Translations under genes and position numbers: made by a program | Notes under the pieces: generated by a model | The model's database searches: none | The model's input: only the letters and a program-made list of their open reading frames with translations | What the model was told of the DNA's origin: nothing | Source: Candidatus Gastranaerophilales bacterium | Lineage (GTDB): Bacteria > Cyanobacteriota > Vampirovibrionia > Gastranaerophilales > Gastranaerophilaceae | Assembly (NCBI GenBank): GCA_944323585.1 | Contig: CALUTA010000003.1 | Span: forward strand, 1-28,629 | Length of the DNA stretch: 28,629 bases | Direction of reading: 5' to 3' | In this document: positions 21,799-28,629 of the stretch, in pieces | Numbering within the stretch: the first letter of the stretch is position 1 | How the letters are laid out: each line of letters opens with the position of its first letter

Positions 21799-22524
21799 AT
21801 GTCAAAATTAACTAAAAAACAGAAAAAAATGCAGGAAATGCTTGAAGGATTTGAACAGCCTTCAACAGCAGTAAATGCTATTAAAAAACTACAGGAAATC
21901 TCAAAAGAAGTGGCAAAATTCAACGAAACAGTTGAGTGCCATATGAGATTAGGTATAGACGTTCGTCAGGCAGACCAGCAAATCAGATCAACAGTTGTAT
22001 TGCCTGCAGGGTTAGGCAAGACAGTAAGAGTTTGCGTTATTGCAAAAGGTGCTAAAGCAACAGAAGCAAAAGATGCAGGCGCAGATTATGCCGGAGCAGA
22101 AGAAATTATCGACAAAATTTCTGACGGATGGTTTGAATTTGATACATTGATTGCGACACCGGATTGTATGGGTATGCTCGGTAAATTAGGCCGTGTGTTA
22201 GGTCCAAAGGGCTTGATGCCGAACCCGAAAACCGGTACTGTTACAATGGATGTTGCAAAAGCTGTTAAAGATGCAAAAGCCGGTAAAGTTGAATTCAGAG
22301 CTGACAAACAGGGTATGATTCACTGTCCTATCGGTAAAATCCAGTTTGTAGAAGCAGATTTGGTTAAAAACTATGCTACATTAGCTGATGCAGTTTTGAG
22401 AGCAAAACCGTCTTCTGCGAAAGGAACTTTTGTAAAATCAGTTTATCTATCAACTACAATGGGACCCGGAATCAAATTGGATCCGAAAAACTTTGCAGCT
22501 GAAGTAAAAGAACTTGTATCATAA
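21799..22524 (+). CDS. rplA: 50S ribosomal protein L1
   Basis: L1 forms the mobile stalk at the ribosomal E site and represses its own operon by binding mRNA. The 241 residues contain the family signature region (MGMLGKLGRVLGPKGLMPNPKTGTVT), followed by VEFRADKQGMIHCPIGK and a C-terminal STTMGPGIKLDPK. AAAGGA (21786-21791) precedes the ATG. It is the last gene of the secE-nusG-rplK-rplA run. rplJL, which usually follow, are instead about 9 kb upstream in this window. Confidence 0.97.
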   Translation: MSKLTKKQKKMQEMLEGFEQPSTAVNAIKKLQEISKEVAKFNETVECHMRLGIDVRQADQQIRSTVVLPAGLGKTVRVCVIAKGAKATEAKDAGADYAGAEEIIDKISDGWFEFDTLIATPDCMGMLGKLGRVLGPKGLMPNPKTGTVTMDVAKAVKDAKAGKVEFRADKQGMIHCPIGKIQFVEADLVKNYATLADAVLRAKPSSAKGTFVKSVYLSTTMGPGIKLDPKNFAAEVKELVS

Positions 22525-22547
22525 GTTTTTTAAGTAAAACAAAATTT

Positions 22548-22580
22548 AAAGGGTGTTTTTCATTAGAAAGACGCCCTTTT
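22548..22580 (+). terminator. rplA terminator
   Basis: AAAGGGTGTTTTTC pairs with GAAAGACGCCCTTT, with G-U pairs, ATTA loop. The trailing T run is short. Confidence 0.7.
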
Positions 22581-22600
22581 GTATTAGTTAAAGTAAATAT

Positions 22601-22634
22601 AAAAAACATCCGTCCATTGAAGGGCGGATGTTTT
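22601..22634. terminator. Bidirectional terminator, mainly for the minus-strand lspA operon
   Basis: AAAACATCCG (22603-22612) pairs with CGGATGTTTT (22625-22634). Read on the minus strand it is followed by Ts (complement of the As at 22601-22606), 23 bases after the LapA-like gene's stop. It also backs up the rplA terminator on the plus strand. Confidence 0.85.
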
Positions 22635-22656
22635 AAATTGATTAATAAAAATTTTG

Positions 22657-23004
22657 CTATTGATTTTTCTTTGTAGCTTCTTCAAGTGCTTTTTCTAACG
22701 TTTGGATTTTAGCTTCAAGAACTTTAACTTTAGCACTGTTTTCGTCACTTGAAACAGACGTTTTTTCAAGCTGTCTTTCGTAAGCTTTCACAGCCGTATT
22801 TTTTTGTAAAACGAACTGGAGCATAAAAATTATACCTGCAATTAAACCTGAGAGTCCGGCTGCAAAAATAACTATACCGCTGGTAACAGGCAATTTGTCA
22901 GCGAAGAATTTAATGTAAGTAAGTGAATTGTAGTTTTGACACCCTATTGTAATCACAAAAATTATAAGCAGGAGTGCAATTAAATTTGTAAGAATTTTTA
23001 TCAT
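22657..23004 (-). CDS. LapA-domain (DUF1049-like) small membrane protein
   Basis: The 115-residue product has two transmembrane helices (about 3-23 and 42-64) with a short loop (NYNSLTYIKFFADKLPVTS) between them, then a coiled-coil tail (LEAKIQTLEKALEEATKK). This layout, with an Asn just after helix one and a Gly-rich second helix, is that of LapA/YciS-type proteins, inner-membrane proteins linked to envelope or LPS assembly in proteobacteria. AAAGGAGA is 8 bases from ATG 23004; the ten codons open upstream are unlikely to be used. It is the last gene of the minus-strand lspA cluster. Confidence 0.8.
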   Translation of the reverse strand: MIKILTNLIALLLIIFVITIGCQNYNSLTYIKFFADKLPVTSGIVIFAAGLSGLIAGIIFMLQFVLQKNTAVKAYERQLEKTSVSSDENSAKVKVLEAKIQTLEKALEEATKKNQ

Positions 23005-23059
23005 TTTATTTTCTCCTTTTATATTTAAAATCATACTATAAATTATGACTTATGCAATA

Positions 23060-23968
23060 TTATAATTTGTTCTTTAAATACGTTACGACTTTTTTAAATT
23101 TTTCATCAGGTTCAATAGTTAATTCTATGAAATTATCGGAAAAAGGTTTTGGAAATTTAAGATAAAAGGATTGCAGAACCTGCTCTTCTGTTTTAACTTT
23201 TGCCATTCCGGCTCCGTACAGTGTGTCGTTAAAAACCGGAAAACCTTTGTGGCTGAGGTGCACTCTTATCTGATGGGTTCTTCCCGTTATAAGTGTTACC
23301 TCAAGATAGGTCGCATCTTTAAACCTTTCAATTACTTTAATTAATGTTGTACTTTCTTTTCCGCCTTCAACAACTGCCATTTTATGCGGCTGTGTCGGGT
23401 GGCGTCCTATCGGGAGGTTTATGATATCTTCATCATTCGGGTAAACTCCCTTAACTATAGTTCTGTATTTTTTGGTAATTTGATGATTTCTGATTAATCC
23501 GGCAAGGTATTCGTGAGTTTTGTTGTTTTTTGCAATCATCAACAGTCCGGAAGTATTTCTGTCAAGGCGGTGTACGATTCCTCTTCTGAGTTCTCCGTTG
23601 ATATCGGAAAGATTTTCGCCATATTTAAATAGCAGTGCATTAACTAATGTTCCGTTTTTTTCGTTTACAGCCGGATGGGTAAGCATTCCTGAAGGTTTGT
23701 TTACGACAAGCATATTGTCATCTTCATAGACTATATCAAGGCTGATATTCTCTGGTTCAATTTTCACGGTTTGATATTCAGGAATGTTGAATTCTATTTT
23801 ATCGTTTTCATTGATTAAATATGAAGGTTTTTTGCTGATGCCGTTGACCGTAACATTACCTGATTTTATAAGATTTTGGAGTTTGGTGCGTGACAGCCCC
23901 TCTGTTAAAGACGCAAGGAAAGAGTCTAATCTGGTATTTTCATCATTTTCATCAACGTAAATAATCAT
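23060..23968 (-). CDS. rluD: RluA/RluD-family 23S rRNA pseudouridine synthase
   Basis: The 302-residue product has an N-terminal S4 RNA-binding domain (RLDSFLASL, SRTKLQNLIKSGNVTVNG) and then the catalytic domain with NKPSGMLTHP, GIVHRLDRNTSGLL (catalytic D136) and TGRTHQIRVHL. The fold and length are those of RluD, which modifies helix 69 of 23S rRNA; RluA/RluC-type specificity cannot be excluded. It starts 3 bases after the lspA stop, and lspA-rluD adjacency is common in bacteria. The Shine-Dalgarno is weak, so coupling with lspA is likely. Confidence 0.9.
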   Translation of the reverse strand: MIIYVDENDENTRLDSFLASLTEGLSRTKLQNLIKSGNVTVNGISKKPSYLINENDKIEFNIPEYQTVKIEPENISLDIVYEDDNMLVVNKPSGMLTHPAVNEKNGTLVNALLFKYGENLSDINGELRRGIVHRLDRNTSGLLMIAKNNKTHEYLAGLIRNHQITKKYRTIVKGVYPNDEDIINLPIGRHPTQPHKMAVVEGGKESTTLIKVIERFKDATYLEVTLITGRTHQIRVHLSHKGFPVFNDTLYGAGMAKVKTEEQVLQSFYLKFPKPFSDNFIELTIEPDEKFKKVVTYLKNKL

Positions 23969-23971
23969 ATT

Positions 23972-24436
23972 TTACTTGGCTTTTTTAATCAGAATAAGGA
24001 TAACAAGTGCAATGACTCCAATAGTAATAAATATATCGGAAATGTTGAATACAGGGAAGGAAAAAGCTTTTATTTCAAAGAAATCTCTTACATACCCGTA
24101 GACAATTCTTTCGTGAAGATTGCCGGCAATACCTGCAGATAAAAGTGCAATAAAGAAGATGCTTTTAAAAGAAATTGATTTCAAGTGTTTAATAACATAT
24201 CCAAATAATAGCATAATAGCTATTACAGAAAGAATAATCAAAATTTCTCTTGAATTTTGCAGAATATTAAATGCTGCCCCGTAATTTTTGACATATGTAA
24301 GAGCAAAAACGGGGGTTACAATCTTCATCCCGTGGGTCAGCTGCCTGACCAGTTGGGCTGAAAAGTATAAGTCTACCCACAGGAAAAATATAAAGCAAAC
24401 TATCAAATATATTGAGCTACTTAGTTTCCTGTGCAT
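23972..24436 (-). CDS. lspA: Lipoprotein signal peptidase (signal peptidase II)
   Basis: LspA removes signal peptides from prolipoproteins in the membrane. The 154-residue product has four hydrophobic helices. Its motifs are NYGAAFNIL, AGIAGNLHERIVYGYVRDFF and FPVFNISD, where the Asp residues in VRDF and NISD are the catalytic pair of this aspartyl protease. I chose ATG 24436 with AGGA 8 bases upstream; a TTG at 24451 is less likely. It overlaps the upstream gene by 20 bases and is followed directly by rluD. Confidence 0.94.
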   Translation of the reverse strand: MHRKLSSSIYLIVCFIFFLWVDLYFSAQLVRQLTHGMKIVTPVFALTYVKNYGAAFNILQNSREILIILSVIAIMLLFGYVIKHLKSISFKSIFFIALLSAGIAGNLHERIVYGYVRDFFEIKAFSFPVFNISDIFITIGVIALVILILIKKAK

Positions 24437-25337
24437 TCTTGTCGTCCTCAATAACTATAAACTTATTTTCAGGAATTACGTTTATTCTTGTCATAAGAAA
24501 TGCGATTCCTGTTACGTAAACTTTTGAATGGGTTTCATCATACGGTTCAGTTTTGGCAATTCCGACAGATGCGGTTGCGTATTCATTAATATTTTTAAGA
24601 TTAGCTTTGAACACTCTTTCAAGTTCATTTTGTCCCGTAATATTTCTGAAAGTTTCTTTTGGTTTTCCGATAGGGTGGATGATTTCCTGATTTTCAATAG
24701 AAGCAATGGCACTTTCATCATCAAGAAGATCAATATCAAGTGAGGCAGTATATTCATCCCCGGCATTAACGATTTTTGGTGCAGTCAGATCCATTTTAAC
24801 GAATCTTGCATCTCCGTATTTAAGCTGCGATTTTTCGTCAAGAACCTGCTCTGCTACAATTTGCCATTTGCTTCCGAATTTTTTAAGATAATAAATGCTG
24901 TTTGCTTCTGACCTCAATTCACCGTAAGCGTCAACCGTATCAGATTGTTCGTGGGTTGTTGCAAGTGCCGTTTCGTAGGTTTGAACGGTTGCAAACACTC
25001 CGTCAATACGAATATCACGGATTTCTGTCTTGTAAATAATATCAGGATAAGTTTCCCAGGTATCTTTGATTAATTTAAAGTAAATTTTTTTCGCAAATCC
25101 GTCTGCATTGATAAAATTTTCGGCATAAATCGATGACAATTTGTCCAGTTCGTGATTGTTAGTATATTCGTCCTGTTTTACAAATAAATCTTTAACTTCG
25201 TTACGTGCATTTTTGAGTTCTCTTGATTGAGACACTTTAGCCTTACAGTCGTCAATAAATCCTGCGTTAGCGGGTTCTGCAAACGTATTTGCAAGCGCAA
25301 GAGTCAAAATTACAGGTAAAATAAATATCTTCTTCAT
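24417..25337 (-). CDS. Secreted NTF2-like (SnoaL-type) protein upstream of lspA
   Basis: The 306-residue product has a signal peptide (MKKIFILPVILTLALANTFA, cut near EPANA). Residues about 45-155 look like an NTF2/SnoaL fold: NHELDKLSSIYAENFINADG, a Tyr/Trp-rich sheet (TWETYPDIIYKTEIRDIRIDG) and IYYLKKFGSKWQIVAEQ. The C-terminal half is beta-rich and not recognised. There is no lipobox despite the neighbouring lspA. A TATAAT (25351-25346) only 8 bases before the ATG, with TTACCG 17 bases further upstream, suggests a leaderless transcript; no Shine-Dalgarno is visible. It heads the lspA-rluD-lapA operon. Confidence 0.82.
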   Translation of the reverse strand: MKKIFILPVILTLALANTFAEPANAGFIDDCKAKVSQSRELKNARNEVKDLFVKQDEYTNNHELDKLSSIYAENFINADGFAKKIYFKLIKDTWETYPDIIYKTEIRDIRIDGVFATVQTYETALATTHEQSDTVDAYGELRSEANSIYYLKKFGSKWQIVAEQVLDEKSQLKYGDARFVKMDLTAPKIVNAGDEYTASLDIDLLDDESAIASIENQEIIHPIGKPKETFRNITGQNELERVFKANLKNINEYATASVGIAKTEPYDETHSKVYVTGIAFLMTRINVIPENKFIVIEDDKNAQETK

Positions 25338-25345
25338 AATACAAG

Positions 25346-25374
25346 ATTATAATATAAATTTTCAAAATCGGTAA
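25346..25374 (-). promoter_or_regulatory. Promoter of the minus-strand lspA operon
   Basis: On the minus strand, TTACCG (25374-25369), 17 nt, then a perfect TATAAT (25351-25346). Transcription would begin within a few bases of the ATG at 25337. Confidence 0.6.
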
Positions 25375-25404
25375 TAGTATAAATAAATGAAATAAAATAA
25401 AGAA

Positions 25405-25410
25405 TATAAT
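25405..25410 (+). promoter_or_regulatory. Candidate leuS -10 box
   Basis: A perfect TATAAT lies 57 bases before the leuS start. The -35 region is AT-only and poor. It is divergent from the lspA operon promoter. Confidence 0.4.
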
Positions 25411-25467
25411 TGCGCCGGAAATATTTTTATGCTACCCTTTTTGTTGCGAAGAATTAGGGAGAAAAAG

Positions 25468-27963
25468 ATGAAAGAATCATACTATCCGCAAGAAATTGAG
25501 AAAAAATGGCAGAAAGTTTGGGAAGATAATAAAGCTTTTAAAACAACGGATGACAGTGACAAGCCGAAATATTATGCGCTGTCAATGTTTCCATATCCAT
25601 CCGGCAAACTTCATATGGGGCATGTAAGAAATTACACGATTACGGATGTTATTGCACGTTACAAAAAGATGAACGGATTCAATGTTCTTCATCCGATGGG
25701 CTGGGACAGTTTCGGGCTTCCGGCCGAGAATGCAGCCATGAAACACGGCGCAAATCCTGAAAACTGGACAGACGAAAACATAAAATATATGACAAAGCAG
25801 CTTAAGATGCTGGGGCTTTCATACGATTGGGACAGAGAGGTTACGACCTGCAAACCCGATTATTACAAATGGACTCAGTGGCTGTTTTTGCAGCTTTATA
25901 AAAAAGGACTTGCATATAAAAAAGAAGCGGCAGTCAACTGGTGCGAAGAATGCGGAACGGTTCTTGCAAATGAACAGGTAATCGACGGCAAATGCTGGAG
26001 ATGCGACCATGTTGTTGAGAAAAAATATCTTTCACAGTGGTTCTTAAAAATTACGGATTATGCAGAAGTACTGCTGGATGATCTGGACAAGCTCACGGGC
26101 TGGGGCGACAACGTAAAAACGATGCAGGCCAACTGGATAGGAAAATCACAGGGTGCTATTTTGAGATTCAAAGTTTGTGATATGCCGGACGGTTCAGAGC
26201 TTGAAATTCCTGTTTATACAACACGACCTGATACGGCTTACGGCATAACTTACCTTGTTGTGGCTCCGGAGTACAAAGATATAGAAAAATTGACAACTCC
26301 CGAAAATAAAAAAGCAGTTGAGGAGTACCGTGCAAACGCCCGCAAAATGACTGAAATCGAAAGACTTTCAACAGAAAGAGTTAAAACGGGTGTTCCTCTT
26401 GGCACACATTGTATAAACCCGTTTACGGGTGAAAAATTCCCGCTCTGGACAGCGGATTATGCACTGGTAGAGTATGGAACAGGTGCTGTAATGGCGGTTC
26501 CGACACATGATACAAGGGACTTTGACTTTGCAAAGAAATACAACCTTCCGATGAAAGTTGTTATTGAAAATCCTGAAAATCCTTCAGATTGCAAAGATGC
26601 GGCTTATACAGAACCGGGTATAATGGTTAATTCCGGCGAATTTAACGGAATGAAAAATGAAGATGCCAAAAAAGCAATTACGGAAAAAGCAGAAAAAGAA
26701 GGCTTCGGAGAATTTAAAACTCAATATAGACTTCGTGACTGGCTGGTTTCCCGCCAGAGATACTGGGGTGCTCCGATTCCCGTTGTATATTGCGAAAAAT
26801 GCGGGATTCAGCCTGTTCCTGAAGATCAGCTTCCCGTTCTTTTGCCAAAAGACGTAGACTTCAGTGTTGTCGGCAAATCCCCGATTACAACATCAAAATC
26901 TTTTGTGGAAACAACCTGCCCATGCTGCGGAGGCCCTGCAAAACGTGAAACCGATACAATGGATACGTTTGTATGTTCAAGCTGGTATTACTTGAGATAT
27001 TCAGACGCCAGAAACGACAAAATGCCTTTTGCAAAAGATAAAGTAAACAAATGGCTTCCTGTAGACCAGTATGTCGGCGGAATTGAACATGCTATTCTTC
27101 ACCTTTTGTATTCAAGATTTTTCACAAAAGCTTTGAGAGATTTAGGATTGTTAGACTTTGACGAGCCTTTCAAAAACCTTCTGACACAGGGAATGGTCTT
27201 GAAAGACGGCTCTAAAATGTCCAAGTCCAAAGGTAACACTGTAGATCCTGACGAAATCTTTGAAAATTACGGGGCTGATACAGCAAGATTGTTTATCCTG
27301 TCAGATTCTCCGCCGGCAAGAGATTTTGACTGGTCAGATGCAGGTGTTGAAGGCTGTTACAAATTCCTGAACAGAGTTTGGAGATTGATTTCATCAAATG
27401 CAGGCAATATTGTGTTGAATCTTCCTGAACTTGTTGCAGGTTCACTGAAAAAGAAAGAAAACGACGAGCTTTTGAGAAAAGTTCACATTGCAATTAAAGG
27501 TATTTCAAACGATATTGCGAATGATTTCCAGTTCAATACCGTAATTTCCAAGTATCGTGAACTTGTAAATACAATCTACGACTGGCAGGGCAAAAAGGCT
27601 TCTCTTGATGAAGAAGACAAACAGGTGTTGAGTTTTGCTATTTTGACATTGATAAAACTTATGTCACCCGTTGCGGTTCACCTGACCGAAGAGGCCTGGC
27701 ATGAACTCGGCTGTGAAGGTTCAATCCACGAACAAAAATGGCCACAGTGGGATGAAAACCTTGCAAAGTTAAGTTCGATTACGCTTGTCGTGCAGGTTAA
27801 CGGCAAACTCAGAGATAAAATTGAGGCTGATGAATCTTCAAGCGAAGACGAACTGAAAGCTCTGGCCCTTGCAAGCGCCAAGGTGAAAGAGTTCACGGAA
27901 GGCAAAACAATTGTAAAAACAATTGTTGTTCCGAAAAAACTCGTTAATATCGTGGTTAAATAA
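25468..27963 (+). CDS. leuS: Leucyl-tRNA synthetase
   Basis: This class I synthetase charges tRNA-Leu. The 831 residues fit the family. FPYPSGKLHMGH carries the HIGH motif (49-52); the zinc knuckle is C159-x2-C162 with C176-x2-C179. The editing domain contains TTRPDTAYG and GTGAVMAVPTHD, a second Cys cluster lies near 484-487, and the KMSKS loop is 583-587. The anticodon-binding and C-terminal domains follow, ending with VQVNGKLRDKI. I chose ATG 25468 with AGGGAG 6 bases upstream over a frame opening at 25429. It is a single-gene unit with a terminator just past the stop. Confidence 0.98.
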   Translation: MKESYYPQEIEKKWQKVWEDNKAFKTTDDSDKPKYYALSMFPYPSGKLHMGHVRNYTITDVIARYKKMNGFNVLHPMGWDSFGLPAENAAMKHGANPENWTDENIKYMTKQLKMLGLSYDWDREVTTCKPDYYKWTQWLFLQLYKKGLAYKKEAAVNWCEECGTVLANEQVIDGKCWRCDHVVEKKYLSQWFLKITDYAEVLLDDLDKLTGWGDNVKTMQANWIGKSQGAILRFKVCDMPDGSELEIPVYTTRPDTAYGITYLVVAPEYKDIEKLTTPENKKAVEEYRANARKMTEIERLSTERVKTGVPLGTHCINPFTGEKFPLWTADYALVEYGTGAVMAVPTHDTRDFDFAKKYNLPMKVVIENPENPSDCKDAAYTEPGIMVNSGEFNGMKNEDAKKAITEKAEKEGFGEFKTQYRLRDWLVSRQRYWGAPIPVVYCEKCGIQPVPEDQLPVLLPKDVDFSVVGKSPITTSKSFVETTCPCCGGPAKRETDTMDTFVCSSWYYLRYSDARNDKMPFAKDKVNKWLPVDQYVGGIEHAILHLLYSRFFTKALRDLGLLDFDEPFKNLLTQGMVLKDGSKMSKSKGNTVDPDEIFENYGADTARLFILSDSPPARDFDWSDAGVEGCYKFLNRVWRLISSNAGNIVLNLPELVAGSLKKKENDELLRKVHIAIKGISNDIANDFQFNTVISKYRELVNTIYDWQGKKASLDEEDKQVLSFAILTLIKLMSPVAVHLTEEAWHELGCEGSIHEQKWPQWDENLAKLSSITLVVQVNGKLRDKIEADESSSEDELKALALASAKVKEFTEGKTIVKTIVVPKKLVNIVVK

Positions 27964-27980
27964 CTTATAGCAACTTATAC

Positions 27981-28011
27981 AAAAAGACAGTCGTTTATCG
28001 GCTGTCTTTTT
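27981..28011. terminator. Bidirectional terminator between leuS and the acetyltransferase gene
   Basis: AAAAAGACAG (27981-27990) pairs with CTGTCTTTTT (28002-28011), extended inside by CG/CG. T runs exist on both strands, serving leuS and the convergent gene ending at 28019. Confidence 0.92.
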
Positions 28012-28018
28012 AAAATGT

Positions 28019-28492
28019 TTAAAATTTTTCAAGATACATAATGCTTCCGAAATTCAGCCTGAACGGAAGCGGGGTGTTGTTTTTGATTGCATCATCTATA
28101 ATTTTGTTGTCTTCCGCCCTTGTACATGTAAACCCGAGTTTCCTGTAGAATTTTTGGGGCGGATTTTTGATGTCGTTAGAGTTATATGCGATAAGATGAA
28201 TTCTTCCGCCTGCACCCTCCTTTTTGCTTAAGTGTCTTGCAAAGTTTATGAAGTCAGTTCCGACTTTTTCACCTTTTTTCAATGCTTCAAGTTTATTCAG
28301 ATAAAGAGAAGGCGTCGGCTCTGTAATCGGGTAAAAATCGCTTTTTTTCAGAAGAACTTTTTCAGCACGCATATAGCCGAGATACTCTCCGGTTTTTGTT
28401 GAGAACATGTTGTATTGGTTATTCCCCTTTGAACCGGCTTTGTAGATCAGTCTTGCCGGTAATTTAAGCAATTTAAGCGGTCCGATTACCAT
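28019..28492 (-). CDS. GNAT-like N-acetyltransferase family protein
   Basis: The 157-residue product starts MVIGPLKLLKLPARLIYKAG and contains GEYLGYMRAEKV, then VGTDFINFARHLSKKEGAGGRIHLIAYN and PPQKFYRKLGFTC. The last two look like the acetyl-CoA-binding motif A region and the FYxKLGF strand-helix of GNAT enzymes. The substrate is not predictable. I chose ATG 28492 (AAGGGGAAA upstream, TATAGT at 28516-28511) over the frame opening at 28591. It converges on leuS and shares its terminator. Confidence 0.75.
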   Translation of the reverse strand: MVIGPLKLLKLPARLIYKAGSKGNNQYNMFSTKTGEYLGYMRAEKVLLKKSDFYPITEPTPSLYLNKLEALKKGEKVGTDFINFARHLSKKEGAGGRIHLIAYNSNDIKNPPQKFYRKLGFTCTRAEDNKIIDDAIKNNTPLPFRLNFGSIMYLEKF

Positions 28493-28629
28493 AATTTTAT
28501 TTTCCCCTTTACTATAATTAAGTTTTAGCATACAAAAAAATTGCCTGAAATAAAAAATATTTTTACAAAAGCTTAAAATTAAAACACACAAAAGATTTAT
28601 GTAATATAATTATGTCAGTAGAAAATAGT

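Noticed and set aside
28601..28629. TATAAT at 28605 followed by ATG 28612 at the right edge
   Set aside because: The -10 box is only one base from the ATG, there is no Shine-Dalgarno, and only six codons are visible. It may be a promoter for a gene beyond the window.

Overview
The window looks like a chromosomal segment of a non-photosynthetic relative of the Cyanobacteria, most likely a gut Vampirovibrionia/'Melainabacteria' of the Gastranaerophilales type. This is inference. The DNA is AT-rich, the Shine-Dalgarno signals are mostly strong, and there are no photosynthesis genes. YvcK has two N-terminal membrane helices and coaD is followed by a coiled-coil gene, both of which remind me of cyanobacteria. 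Several medium-sized membrane or secreted proteins have no recognisable family.

Layout. 128-3133 (minus) encodes a 1001-residue protein with a C-terminal HExxH zinc-protease site. rpsT follows divergently at 3390. From 3767 to 10115 a plus-strand run holds a membrane protein with an HsdR-N-like domain, a YcsF/PxpA homologue, yvcK, panB, a TPR membrane protein, panC and another membrane protein. rplJ-rplL (10362-11337) are preceded by a structured L10-type leader carrying a terminator and a mutually exclusive hairpin. 11338-12147 is accessory in character: a 114-bp MITE-like element, an XRE regulator, and a divergent promoter feeding a probable small RNA with its own terminator. Two tandem paralogous secreted four-cysteine proteins follow (12148-13289).

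On the minus strand, 13286-17834 holds a two-gene DNA-repair unit: a 1306-residue protein made of two consecutive UvrD-like helicase modules, the first with damaged motifs and the second intact, overlapping a small Fe-S PD-(D/E)XK nuclease. This looks like an AddAB/RecBCD-type machine in an unusual arrangement and is the most interesting item here. A winged-helix gene, coaD and a coiled-coil gene follow. Next comes the block rpmG - tRNA-Trp - secE - nusG - rplK - rplA, with an L1-operator-like motif in front of both rplK and rplA.

The last part holds a minus-strand operon (NTF2-like secreted protein - lspA - RluD-type synthase - LapA-like protein), then leuS on the plus strand, and a small acetyltransferase-like gene on the minus strand at the right end.

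Together the genes are mainly housekeeping: translation (rpsT, rplJL, rplKA, rpmG, leuS, tRNA-Trp, RluD), secretion (secE, lspA), and CoA synthesis (panB, panC, coaD). The 11.3-17.8 kb stretch between rplL and the winged-helix gene carries the lineage-specific content. I see no CRISPR array, no transposase and no prophage genes.
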